Assembly: GCF_002115805.1 (NCBI RefSeq)
Contig: NZ_JFKC01000012.1
Coordinates: forward strand, 1 to 64,000
DNA from: Marivita geojedonensis
GTDB taxonomy: Bacteria > Pseudomonadota > Alphaproteobacteria > Rhodobacterales > Rhodobacteraceae
Length of the DNA: 64,000 bases
Direction of reading: 5' to 3'
Shown here in pieces: positions 37,057-45,257 of the stretch. A program made the position numbers and the translations under genes. Position 1 is the stretch's first letter; every line of letters begins with the position of its first letter. The notes below the pieces were generated by a model. It was not told where the DNA came from. It did no database searches and saw nothing but the letters and a program-made list of their open reading frames with translations.

Positions 37057-37070
37057 CCTATCTGCCGCTC

Positions 37071-37892
37071 ATGTCCGATACTCCGATCCTGACCGACCGT
37101 TCTGCGCTGACCCGAAATCGGGCGCGCGCGCTTCGGAATCCGGCCCTGTTCCTGCACGACGAAGCCGTTGCGGATGTTCAGGATCGCCTGTCGCTGGTTA
37201 ACAAAACCTTTCAGTCGCCCGCGATTGTGACACCATTTCCCGATGCGTGGCGAACGGCGTTTCCGGACGCAAATCTGCTGGCAGACGACGAAGTGCTGGA
37301 CCTTGGCGTATCAGCCCATGATCTGGTCATTCACGCGATGGCGCTTCACTGGGCAAACGACCCGGTCGGCCAGCTTATTCAGTGTCGCAGAGCACTTAGA
37401 CCTGACGGCTTGCTTCTCGTGGTGACACCAGGAGGGCAAACACTTCAGGAGCTTCGCGCCGCGCTTGGGCAGGCCGAAATCGAGATCACAGGCGGATTGT
37501 CTCCACGCGTTGCACCGATGGGAGAGATCCGCGATCTGGGAGCCTTGCTGCAACGCGCAGGGCTGGCGCTTCCTGTTGCGGACAGTGCCGTTCTCACCAC
37601 AAGTTACCAAAGCCCGCTGCACCTGATGCACGATCTGCGTGCCATGGGCGAAACCAACGCGCTTTCCGCCCGGATGCGAACCACAACGCGCCGGGACGTC
37701 TTGATGCGGGCAATGCAGCTGTACGCAGACGCCTATTCCGATGAGAGCGGCAGAGTGGTTGCGACGTTCGAACTGATCACACTGACGGGCTGGGCACCGG
37801 ATGCCTCCCAACCGCAGCCCCTGCGGCCTGGATCAGCCGCTCAGCGGCTCGCTGATGCACTGAACACGGTGGAAACGCCGCTGAAAGATTGA
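37071..37892 (+). CDS. Methyltransferase-like protein (NDUFAF5/BioC type) lacking the SAM glycine loop
   Basis: 273 residues related to class I methyltransferases of the BioC/NDUFAF5 group. It has FLHDEAVADVQDRLSLVNKTF, the post-II region DLVIHAMALHWANDPVGQL, LRPDGLLLVVTPGGQTLQEL, and the C-terminal YADAYSDESGRVVATFELITLTGWAP. Where a DxGxGxG loop would be expected (about residues 45-60) there is IVTPFPDAWRTAFPDANL, without the glycines. In mitochondria NDUFAF5 acts in complex I assembly as an arginine hydroxylase; whether this protein is an active methyltransferase is uncertain. It is followed 56 bases later by hemH. Confidence 0.82.
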   Translation: MSDTPILTDRSALTRNRARALRNPALFLHDEAVADVQDRLSLVNKTFQSPAIVTPFPDAWRTAFPDANLLADDEVLDLGVSAHDLVIHAMALHWANDPVGQLIQCRRALRPDGLLLVVTPGGQTLQELRAALGQAEIEITGGLSPRVAPMGEIRDLGALLQRAGLALPVADSAVLTTSYQSPLHLMHDLRAMGETNALSARMRTTTRRDVLMRAMQLYADAYSDESGRVVATFELITLTGWAPDASQPQPLRPGSAAQRLADALNTVETPLKD

Positions 37893-37948
37893 CCTGACCC
37901 AGATAGAGGTTAGTTAGCCCGCTAAATGACTTTAAGGATGCAGGCCCG

Positions 37949-39013
37949 ATGTTGGACGCGACCAAAACAGCTCAACGCCCGACCCACGCCCCGACGGATC
38001 ACCCGAAGATCCCGGCAGAGCGTGTTGGGATTCTTCTGGCCAATCTTGGCACGCCCGATCACTACAGCTACTGGCCAATGCGCCGGTACCTCAACGAGTT
38101 TCTGTCCGACCGCCGGGTGATCGACTACAGCCCATGGCTCTGGCAGCCTTTGTTGCAGTTGATCATCCTGACCAAACGCCCATTCAGCTCGGGCGAGGCG
38201 TACAAGTCGATCTGGAACGAGGATCAGGGCGAAAGCCCGTTGATGACGATCACCAAGGATCAGACGGCAAAGATCACCAAGACAATGCAGGATCGTTATG
38301 GCGATCAGGTCATGGTCGATTTCTGCATGCGCTACGGCAATCCATCGACCAAATCCAAGGTCCGCGAGATGGTCGAGGCCGGATGCCGCAAGATCCTCTT
38401 CTTTCCGCTGTATCCGCATTACGCGGGCGCGACATCGGCCACGGCCAATGATCAGTTCTTCCGCGCGCTGATGGATGAAAAGTGGCAACCGACGGTGCGC
38501 ACGGTCGACCCATACTACCAGCACCCGCTTTACATCGAGGCATTGGCCCAGTCGATCGAACGCGCCTATGCCAAGCTGGAAACCCGGCCCGATATCCTTG
38601 TCTGTTCCTATCACGGTGTGCCCAAGCGCTACCTGATGGAGGGCGACCCCTATCACTGCCAGTGTCAGAAGACGACGCGTCTGCTGAAGGAGCGGCTCGG
38701 ATGGGAAGACACCGAGATCACCACCACCTTCCAGTCGAAATTCGGCCCCGAAGAATGGTTGAAGCCCTACACCGTTGAAGAGGTCGCGCGTCTGGCCGAG
38801 GAAGACGGCAAGAAGAACATCGCGGTCTGCGCACCCGCGTTCTCAGCCGACTGCATCGAGACGCTGGAAGAGATCAACGAAGAGATCAAGGAAAGCTTTG
38901 AAGAGGCGGGGGGTGAGCACTTCACCTACATCCCCTGCCTCAACGACGACGACGCGCATATCGCGGCTTTGTCGGCGGTGATCGAAGAGAACATGAACGG
39001 CTGGCTCGACTGA
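37949..39013 (+). CDS. hemH: Ferrochelatase
   Basis: 354 residues. It inserts ferrous iron into protoporphyrin IX, the last step of protoheme synthesis, at the inner membrane. Motifs are VGILLANLGTPDHYSYWPM, MVDFCMRYGNPSTKSKV, FFPLYPHYAGATSATANDQF, the histidine-bearing LVCSYHGVPKRYL, TTTFQSKFGPEEWLKPYT and AVCAPAFSADCIETLEEINEE. The start has no strong SD. A clear terminator follows, so the gene is not read into the small gene downstream, which is on the other strand. Confidence 0.96.
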   Translation: MLDATKTAQRPTHAPTDHPKIPAERVGILLANLGTPDHYSYWPMRRYLNEFLSDRRVIDYSPWLWQPLLQLIILTKRPFSSGEAYKSIWNEDQGESPLMTITKDQTAKITKTMQDRYGDQVMVDFCMRYGNPSTKSKVREMVEAGCRKILFFPLYPHYAGATSATANDQFFRALMDEKWQPTVRTVDPYYQHPLYIEALAQSIERAYAKLETRPDILVCSYHGVPKRYLMEGDPYHCQCQKTTRLLKERLGWEDTEITTTFQSKFGPEEWLKPYTVEEVARLAEEDGKKNIAVCAPAFSADCIETLEEINEEIKESFEEAGGEHFTYIPCLNDDDAHIAALSAVIEENMNGWLD

Positions 39014-39040
39014 TCGCAGTTGGGCCGTGTACCGAATACA

Positions 39041-39070
39041 AAAAAGGCGGTGCATCGGCACCGCCTTTTT
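39041..39070. terminator. Terminator between hemH and the small exported protein gene
   Basis: AAAAAGGCGGTGC (39041-39053) pairs with GCACCGCCTTTTT (39058-39070) around an ATCG loop. The symmetric A/T flanks make it work in both directions for the converging genes. Confidence 0.92.
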
Positions 39071-39092
39071 CGTTTAGATAATCCGCTGTGGA

Positions 39093-39284
39093 TTAGTCCG
39101 AAGCAGCAGCAGCCAGCAGGGCGATAACGACCAGCGGGATGATGAGACCAGCGGACGAGGAGCTTGCTGCGGCTTCTTCAACCACAACGACCGGCTCCAT
39201 GACCACGTCGTCTTTTGCATAGGAACCAGCCATTGCTGTCGAAGCAGCACCTGCAAACGCAGCGGCGAGAACGAGTTTCTTCAT
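39093..39284 (-). CDS. 63-residue exported single-helix protein next to hemH
   Basis: A very small protein: signal peptide KKLVLAAAFAGAASTAMA (cleavage after AMA at about 19), a short acidic segment YAKDDVVMEPVVVVEEAA, a Ser/Ala linker SSSSAG, and a C-terminal membrane helix LIIPLVVIALLAAAA. The ribosome site GGAGGTTAAC before ATG 39284 is excellent, arguing for real and strong expression. Similar small genes beside hemH in roseobacters have, as I recall, sometimes been labelled ferrochelatase by proximity, which the sequence does not support. Function unknown. The upstream 150 bases carry a small TCACA/TGTGA inverted repeat. Confidence 0.82.
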   Translation of the reverse strand: MKKLVLAAAFAGAASTAMAGSYAKDDVVMEPVVVVEEAAASSSSAGLIIPLVVIALLAAAASD

Positions 39285-39434
39285 GTTAACCTCCAGATAG
39301 TTCGCTAGTCGGTGCTCACAGATGTGACACGCGACAAGCACCCAAGACTTACCTCGTATGACTCTCTAAGCAGCTTATCGTGGCAATTGCAAACCTATCT
39401 TATCGCACAACTTTCCTGCTTGAGCGCCATGTCG

Positions 39435-40034
39435 TCAAATTAGCAACACCTGCGTGCCGACTTTCGCCAGCTCGTAAAGTTCTTCAATGTGCTCGTTGTA
39501 AAGACCGATGCACCCATTGGAGGAACGACGCCCGATCTTGCGCGTGTCGTGCGTTCCGTGAATGCGGTAGTAGGTCCAGCTGAGGTGCAGCGCACGTGTG
39601 CCAAGAGGGTTATCCGGACCCGGCGGAACGTAGTCCGGCCATTCAGGGTTTCTGATCTTCATCGACGGAGTCGGACGCCAGTCCGGCTCAGGGTCCTTGA
39701 GCACGACGCTGGTGCGACCGCGGCGGGTAAGATCCTCAGTCAGCGGCACAGAAGAGGGATACAGCCGATAGTTGCCGTTCTCTTCCCAGTAATGCAGAGC
39801 CCGCGAATCGATATCGACAAGGATCGCCCCATTGCTCAGGTTGCTGAAATACGGCTGCCAGTCCAACGTCCGGAAGCTCGAAATGTTGCGTCGCACGATC
39901 TGAGACAGATCACGTTCGATTTCGACGGTCGAACCATCATTGACGTCCTGCGCAACGGCGGGAGTCGCGATCAGCGCAGCGGATCCTGCAAGAAAACGAC
40001 GCCGGTTCACGGGAAAACGCGGAGTGTTTGCCAT
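39435..40034 (-). CDS. Tat-exported L,D-transpeptidase (YkuD domain)
   Basis: 199 residues. The N-terminus has a twin-arginine type signal (NRRRFLAGSAALIATPAVAQ). The catalytic domain has the YkuD motif HGTHDTRKIGRRSSNGCIGL, where the cysteine is the nucleophile and the histidine its partner. Such enzymes make 3-3 peptidoglycan crosslinks or attach proteins to peptidoglycan in the periplasm. It lies divergent from the CAP-domain lipoprotein gene (172 bases between starts), with a second YkuD gene at 40818. Confidence 0.92.
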   Translation of the reverse strand: MANTPRFPVNRRRFLAGSAALIATPAVAQDVNDGSTVEIERDLSQIVRRNISSFRTLDWQPYFSNLSNGAILVDIDSRALHYWEENGNYRLYPSSVPLTEDLTRRGRTSVVLKDPEPDWRPTPSMKIRNPEWPDYVPPGPDNPLGTRALHLSWTYYRIHGTHDTRKIGRRSSNGCIGLYNEHIEELYELAKVGTQVLLI

Positions 40035-40078
40035 GGCGATGGCCTCTTTATCAGCTTATTCCAGAAATTCTGCGCTTA

Positions 40079-40107
40079 TCTATATTGCCTCAATGCCTCA
40101 GTCGCAA
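40079..40107 (-). promoter_or_regulatory. Sigma-70-like promoter of the L,D-transpeptidase gene
   Basis: On the minus strand TTGCGA (40107-40102), a 17-base spacer and TATAGA (40084-40079) match the -35 and -10 boxes at 4 of 6 positions each. They end 44 bases before the start codon at 40034. This is a sequence match only. Confidence 0.4.
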
Positions 40108-40206
40108 TTCAAAGGAATGTCATATCGGCAAATCTCGGCTTTGTGTGTTTGAACCTTCGCATGACTGCGGCTAATGCCTATGAGGATGAAACTGGGGTGA
40201 CCGATC

Positions 40207-40761
40207 ATGAAGCGTTCGACTTTCCTTCTGGGTGCAGCTGCCATGGTGCTCACCGCCTGCGCCAGCGCGCCATCGCAATCTGCGCTTGGCCCGGACGGAA
40301 AACCCCTGCCGCGCGTTTATCGTATCCGGGCAGGAGATACCGGTCGTATCCAGTTCCGCATGCTCGACGCGATCAACGCATTGCGTCAGGCCTCAGGCGC
40401 TCCGGCTCTTGAACTGAATGCACGGCTGAACGCTGCCGCCGCCACCCATGCGCGCGACATGAGCGTTCAGAACCGGCCCTGGCATTTCGGTTCTGACGGG
40501 TCGTCTCCCATCACCCGGATTCAACGGGCGGGCTACAGTGGAAAACTCGTCGGTGAAGCCATTTCCGAGACATATGAAACTGAACTCGAAACGCTTGGCG
40601 CCTGGATGGAAGCACCGAACACGCGGACGGTGATCCTTGATCCGTCCGCGCGTGAAATGGGCTTCTCCTGGTATCAGGAATCAAACGGCAAGATCTGGTG
40701 GAACCTGATCCTCGGCTCTCCGGGCGAAACAGGGTTCATCCCGGTAAACGCACCGTCCTGA
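40207..40761 (+). CDS. CAP-domain (SCP-like) lipoprotein
   Basis: 184 residues. A lipoprotein signal peptide (RSTFLLGAAAMVLTAC, lipobox LTAC) should anchor it to a membrane facing the periplasm. The CAP domain shows MLDAINALRQASGAPALELN, AAATHARDMSVQNRPWHFG, VGEAISETYETELETLGAWM and MGFSWYQESNGKIWWNLILG, with the family histidines and glutamates. Bacterial CAP proteins have been tied to peptidoglycan or extracellular matrix, but their activity is mostly unknown. It lies between two L,D-transpeptidase genes, which suggests a cell-envelope role. Confidence 0.9.
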   Translation: MKRSTFLLGAAAMVLTACASAPSQSALGPDGKPLPRVYRIRAGDTGRIQFRMLDAINALRQASGAPALELNARLNAAAATHARDMSVQNRPWHFGSDGSSPITRIQRAGYSGKLVGEAISETYETELETLGAWMEAPNTRTVILDPSAREMGFSWYQESNGKIWWNLILGSPGETGFIPVNAPS

Positions 40762-40817
40762 TCTCCTCGCCATCACACGTTGCGACGCAACATACACTTT
40801 GATCTGCGGACACCTGA

Positions 40818-41303
40818 TCACGGGTTGATCGTGATCGGCGTCCCATTCCGCACCATCGCATAGATTTCGCGCATTTCGCGGTTCGTTACCGCGATACAGC
40901 CCCACGTCCAGTCACGCCCACCCTTGCGGTACTTCCATGGCCGTCCGTGAATGAAAATGTCACCACCCGGTGATTTCCCCATCGTACTGGCGATCTCGAT
41001 ATCCCGCGGGCGCGGGTAGTCGATCCCAATGGACAGATAAAAACTGCTGTTGGGGTTGCGACGGTCGATCATGTATTCGCCTTCCGGCGTCCTGCCGTCC
41101 CCTTCGACCTGTTTGTGGCCAACCGGGGCGAAACCCAGCCCGATATCATAGCTTTTGAGAACGGCATCGTGATGTAACAGGTACATCTTGCGATCTGATT
41201 TCTGGACGACCACCCGTGTAACCTCGGGGCCATCATAGGTGGTAAATTTCCCACAGGCCGTCAGGCCCAGAAGAAGCGCGAGTAAGCAAAGAAGCCTGAC
41301 CAT
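40818..41303 (-). CDS. L,D-transpeptidase family lipoprotein (YkuD domain)
   Basis: 161 residues. The N-terminus VRLLCLLALLLGLTACGKF is a lipoprotein signal with lipobox LTAC. The YkuD core begins VVVQKSDRKMYLLHHDAVLKSY and has DIFIHGRPWKYRKGGRDWTWGCIAVTNREM, with the catalytic His and Cys in place. Predicted to act on periplasmic peptidoglycan. ATG 41303 is preferred to an in-frame GTG four codons upstream because it starts the signal peptide directly. It converges with the CAP gene. Confidence 0.92.
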   Translation of the reverse strand: MVRLLCLLALLLGLTACGKFTTYDGPEVTRVVVQKSDRKMYLLHHDAVLKSYDIGLGFAPVGHKQVEGDGRTPEGEYMIDRRNPNSSFYLSIGIDYPRPRDIEIASTMGKSPGGDIFIHGRPWKYRKGGRDWTWGCIAVTNREMREIYAMVRNGTPITINP

Positions 41304-41393
41304 TGGAAAACACACTGCCCGTTTTGTTTTGCAGGCAGTTTACCAGACTATGCGGCTCACGGGAAAACGAAACCGTGAGTAAGAACCGGCAGA

Positions 41394-42158
41394 TTACCGC
41401 TGATCCAGACGCCTCTCGATCGCTTCAAGCCGCGCAAGGACCTGATCCCGGTAAGCGTCGGTTTTTTCGTTCGATTCCTCTGCATGAGCGTCCTGCATGG
41501 AATTGACGATCAGACCGACCAGCAGGTTCACCACGGCGAACGTGGTCACCATGATGAACGGCACAAAGAACGCCCACGCCCAGGGGAACACCTCCATAAC
41601 CGGCCGGACGATACCCATCGACCATGATTCGAGCGTCATGATCTGGAACAGCGAATAGGCAGAGCGCCCGAGATCGCCAAACCATTCGGGAAAGGCATCG
41701 CCGAACAGCTTGGTCGCCATGACAGCACCGATGTAAAAGATCAGCGCCATCAGCAGAAATACGCTGCCCATACCCGGCAGCGCCGTGATGAACCCCTCAA
41801 CCACACGTCGCAGGCGCGGTGTTGCAGAGACCACTCGCAGAACCCGCAGGATGCGCAGCGCCCGGAGTACCGAAAAGCCCTGTGTGGCGGGAACAAGCGC
41901 GATACCGACGATGAAAAAGTCGAACAGATTCCAGCCGCTTCGGAAGAATCGCCATCCATGCGCAAAAAGCTTCAGCGCAATTTCGACCACGAAGATGATC
42001 AGACACAAACTGTCCAGAGCAAGGATCATCGGACCGGCTGTCTCCATCACCCGGTCCGATGTTTCCATCCCGAGCAGGACAGCGTTGAAGAGGATCACTC
42101 CAACAATGAAATTTCCCACCCAGGTCTGATCCAGAAAACTGGCTACTTTGTTGCGCAT
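41394..42158 (-). CDS. Voltage-gated sodium channel (NavSp/NaChBac type)
   Basis: 254 residues forming one six-helix subunit, four of which make a channel. S4 (about 97-110) has arginines at every third place (VLRALRILRVLRVV). The pore loop holds the sodium filter TLESWSM (175-181) in FQIMTLESWSMGI, as in NavSp and NaChBac. S6 is FFVPFIMVTTFAVVNLLVGLIVNSM, and the C-terminal tail (HAEESNEKTDAYRDQVLARLEAIERRL) is a predicted coiled coil for tetramer assembly. It is last in an operon after the RNA methyltransferase (12-base gap). Role: sodium influx, perhaps for motility or pH response in a marine cell. Confidence 0.95.
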   Translation of the reverse strand: MRNKVASFLDQTWVGNFIVGVILFNAVLLGMETSDRVMETAGPMILALDSLCLIIFVVEIALKLFAHGWRFFRSGWNLFDFFIVGIALVPATQGFSVLRALRILRVLRVVSATPRLRRVVEGFITALPGMGSVFLLMALIFYIGAVMATKLFGDAFPEWFGDLGRSAYSLFQIMTLESWSMGIVRPVMEVFPWAWAFFVPFIMVTTFAVVNLLVGLIVNSMQDAHAEESNEKTDAYRDQVLARLEAIERRLDQR

Positions 42159-42170
42159 TGCGCCGCCTCT

Positions 42171-43391
42171 TCACTTGTCCCGACGCAACAGCGCCACGAG
42201 TTCCACATGGGTCGACCAACGGAACTGATCAACCACCTGGACCCATTCAAGGTCATATCCCGCACGGATCAGTGTGGCAGTATCCCGCGCAAACGTCGCA
42301 GGGTTGCACGAAACATGCGCAATGCGGGGCACATGGGCCTTTGCCAGTTCGGCCGCCTGCGCCGCCGCGCCGGCACGCGGCGGGTCGATCACCACCGCAT
42401 CAAAGCGGTCAATCTCTTCCGGCAGAAACGGATTGCGAAACAGGTCACGGACCTCGTATGTAATCCGCTTGAGGCCCTCGGCCCCGCGCCAGGCCTGATC
42501 CAATGCGCGGATCATGTCGCGATCTCCCTCGACCGCATGCACAGCGGCTTCCTCGGCCAGCGGAAGCGCAAAAGTGCCACAGCCCGAAAACAGGTCTGCG
42601 ATCCGTTTTGCCCCACTTAGAGACTGCTTTACGGCCTGAACGAGGGCGTATTCACCGTCTTCGGTCGCCTGCAGAAAGGCACCGGGCGGCGGCGACATTT
42701 CGGCCTGGCCCAACTGGAGGATCGGCGCACGGCGCTGAAGGGCGATTTCGCCATCCCACGAGATGCGCGCAACGTCATACTCGCGTGCCAGGTCCGCAAG
42801 AGACTGGTGCAGTTCGATGTCCATCTCTTTCCCACCGCTCACCGAAACATCCAAACCTGTCACGGTCCGGGTCAGAAGAACCGACAATTCTCCCTTGCGT
42901 GATGCGCCAAGACTGCCCAGCGCTTCGACCATGGGAAGTGCGCCAACCAGGTCGGGGTGCAAAAGCTGGCAATTCGGAACCGCAATGATCGTGTCCGACG
43001 CCTTCATGTGAAATCCGGCCAGAGCGCCTTTCTTGGTACGGCGAACCGAAAATGTCGCTCGCCGCCGAGATCGGATCGGCGACGTGATTGGCTCGGGCAG
43101 ATCAATCGCAATGCCCTGAGCCGCAAGCGCTTGGCGTACGACGTCCCGCTTCCACTCCGACACGAAACTGTCAGACGCATGTTGCAACTGGCAACCGCCA
43201 CACGATTTCGCGTGAGAGCACGGAGGTTTGACCCGGTCCTCGGACGGGGTGACGATCTTGGGGTCGCGCAGTTGGTCTCCATCCAGCGTCCCGCTGACCA
43301 CCTCACCCGGCAGAGTTCCCGCAACATAGATGGGCCCATCGGCGATGCCGTCACCCAAATGGCCAAGTCGTTTGATCGCCACATCTGTCAT
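42171..43391 (-). CDS. 23S rRNA/tRNA m5U methyltransferase (RlmD/RumA family)
   Basis: 406 residues. The N-terminal part resembles a TRAM domain (AIKRLGHLGDGIADGPIYVAG), followed by a 4Fe-4S cysteine set C-x5-CGGC (PPCSHAKSCGGCQLQ). The C-terminal methyltransferase domain has ADLFSGCGTFALPLAE, AVVIDPPRAGAAAQAAELA, and the catalytic cysteine in IAHVSCNPATFARD. It methylates C5 of a uridine in rRNA or tRNA; the target position cannot be read from sequence. It sits between the ABC exporter pair and the sodium channel on one strand. Confidence 0.92.
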   Translation of the reverse strand: MTDVAIKRLGHLGDGIADGPIYVAGTLPGEVVSGTLDGDQLRDPKIVTPSEDRVKPPCSHAKSCGGCQLQHASDSFVSEWKRDVVRQALAAQGIAIDLPEPITSPIRSRRRATFSVRRTKKGALAGFHMKASDTIIAVPNCQLLHPDLVGALPMVEALGSLGASRKGELSVLLTRTVTGLDVSVSGGKEMDIELHQSLADLAREYDVARISWDGEIALQRRAPILQLGQAEMSPPPGAFLQATEDGEYALVQAVKQSLSGAKRIADLFSGCGTFALPLAEEAAVHAVEGDRDMIRALDQAWRGAEGLKRITYEVRDLFRNPFLPEEIDRFDAVVIDPPRAGAAAQAAELAKAHVPRIAHVSCNPATFARDTATLIRAGYDLEWVQVVDQFRWSTHVELVALLRRDK

Positions 43392-43430
43392 GTCGCGGCT
43401 TGTGCCTCAGCCAAACGCTCCGGTCGAGAG

Positions 43431-45257
43431 CTATTCCGCCGCCTGCGCGCCGATAAAGCCGCCGGACTGCCTGTCCCAGTAGCGGGCGTAGAGCCCACCT
43501 TTGGCAAGCAAGGCGTCGTGCGTCCCGACCTCGGCGATATGTCCCTGATCCATGACAACGATCCGGTCCATGCTGGCGATGGTGGACAACCGGTGTGCGA
43601 TGGCCAGAACCGTTTTGCCATCCATGACCCGTTCCAAGGCAGACTGGATCTGTGCTTCGACCTCTGAGTCGAGAGCACTGGTTGCTTCGTCCAGTACAAG
43701 GATCGGCGCGTCCTTGAGAATTGCGCGTGCCAGCGCGATGCGCTGCCGCTGCCCACCAGAGAGCTTTACCCCACGCTCTCCCAAATGCGCGTCATAACCG
43801 GTGCGCCCCAGATGATCCTCAAGATCCTTGATGAACTCGTGTGCCTCGGCCTTTCGCGCTGCGGCAATCACCTCGTCCTTGCTTGCATCCGGTCGACCAT
43901 ATCGAATGTTATCGAGCGCCGAACGATTGAACATCGCCGTTTCCTGCGTGACCATGCCAATCTGCCGACGCAAGCTTTCCTGCGTCACGTCGGACACGTT
44001 CTGACCATCGATGCGAATAGTGCCTTTTTCGGCGTCATAGAGCCGCAAAAGAAGCGAAACGAGCGTGGATTTGCCCGCGCCCGACGCCCCAACTATGGCA
44101 AGTTTTTCGCCAGGATGGATGGTCAAAGAAATGTCTTCGACCCCCCCTTTCTTTTTCCCGTAGGCAAAGCTGACGCAATCAAGCCTGACCTCTCCCCGAC
44201 TGACTTTCAGGTCGGTCGCTCCGGTCCTGTCGACCAATGTGTGATCCGGCGTCAGCGTGCGCATCCCGTCTTCGACTTCACCAACATTCGAATAGAGGCT
44301 CATGAGCGTAAAGCTGACCCATCCTGTCATCTGGGCCAGCCTAAGGCTGATGGCCCCTGTCGCCGCAATGTCGCCTGCGGAAATCAGACCAAGAGACCAG
44401 TACCACAACGCACCGCCCACAAGCAGAACAGGAAGGATCCCGGCCAGAGCCATAAGCCAAAACCGAAAAGCAACCGAAACCGCGCTGAAATCGAGGAACC
44501 GCTTGCGGTACTCGCTCATTGCGCCCAGCGCAGCGCGGTCTTCGAAACCCTGATGTGCAAAAAGCTTGACCGTCTTGATGTTGGTCACGGTATCGACGAC
44601 CTGACCTGTCACCATCGCCCGCGCCCCGGCCCGGGCTTTGGACCGCTTGCGTATGCGCGGCATGAAAAACCGGATCAGGAACCCGTAGGCGATCATCCAG
44701 ACACCCAGGCCGGCCGCAATCCGCCAGTCCACAGTGCCCAGCAACAGGATCGCCCCCACAACGGAAGCAACAGCAAACAAAACGGTATGGACCACTTCGG
44801 TCACAACGTCGTTCAGCGCACGCGCGGTCTGCATTTCCTTCTGCGCGATGCGGCCCGCGAAATCATTGTCGAAAAACGTAACCGACTGACCCAGCGTGTA
44901 GCGATGGATGCGCGACAGAACGAGGTTCATGATGTTCGGTTGCATCATGATGTTCTGCGAATAGGCGGACAGGCCCATCACGATGGGTCGGAACAAAAGA
45001 AAGAAGATCAGACACAGGATCAGCAGCCCCGAGCTGTCGCTGAACACGGTCGCCGAATCCGCATCCAGCGCGGAATCGATCACCCGCCCCAGCAGGATCG
45101 CAGCCACAACCTCTGCTACACCCCCAAGGACTGACAGGATGCCCGCCAGCCACAGAACCGGACCGCTGTCCTTCAACGCCCACCGGAAAAACGCGCCCAG
45201 CGTCTTTGGCGGCGGGCCATCAGCTTCGGCAAAGGGATCGATCCGGAACAGTTTCAC
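43431..45257 (-). CDS. ABC exporter half-transporter (second of a pair)
   Basis: 608 residues: six membrane helices (about 30-320), then a nucleotide-binding domain with GASGAGKSTLVSLLLRLYD, Q-loop MVTQETAMFN, signature LSGGQRQRIALARAI, Walker B ILVLDEATSALDSE and H-loop LAIAHRLSTI. All catalytic residues are canonical. It resembles MsbA/multidrug-type exporters; substrate unknown. Its start overlaps the upstream partner gene by 4 bases, so the two probably form a heterodimer. It is followed 39 bases later by the RNA methyltransferase gene. Confidence 0.94.
   Translation of the reverse strand: MKLFRIDPFAEADGPPPKTLGAFFRWALKDSGPVLWLAGILSVLGGVAEVVAAILLGRVIDSALDADSATVFSDSSGLLILCLIFFLLFRPIVMGLSAYSQNIMMQPNIMNLVLSRIHRYTLGQSVTFFDNDFAGRIAQKEMQTARALNDVVTEVVHTVLFAVASVVGAILLLGTVDWRIAAGLGVWMIAYGFLIRFFMPRIRKRSKARAGARAMVTGQVVDTVTNIKTVKLFAHQGFEDRAALGAMSEYRKRFLDFSAVSVAFRFWLMALAGILPVLLVGGALWYWSLGLISAGDIAATGAISLRLAQMTGWVSFTLMSLYSNVGEVEDGMRTLTPDHTLVDRTGATDLKVSRGEVRLDCVSFAYGKKKGGVEDISLTIHPGEKLAIVGASGAGKSTLVSLLLRLYDAEKGTIRIDGQNVSDVTQESLRRQIGMVTQETAMFNRSALDNIRYGRPDASKDEVIAAARKAEAHEFIKDLEDHLGRTGYDAHLGERGVKLSGGQRQRIALARAILKDAPILVLDEATSALDSEVEAQIQSALERVMDGKTVLAIAHRLSTIASMDRIVVMDQGHIAEVGTHDALLAKGGLYARYWDRQSGGFIGAQAAE

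Noticed and set aside
39309-39328. TCACA-N2-TGTGA palindrome as a CRP/FNR-type site
   Set aside because: The half-site order and spacing do not fit TGTGA-N6-TCACA; it is probably a small hairpin.
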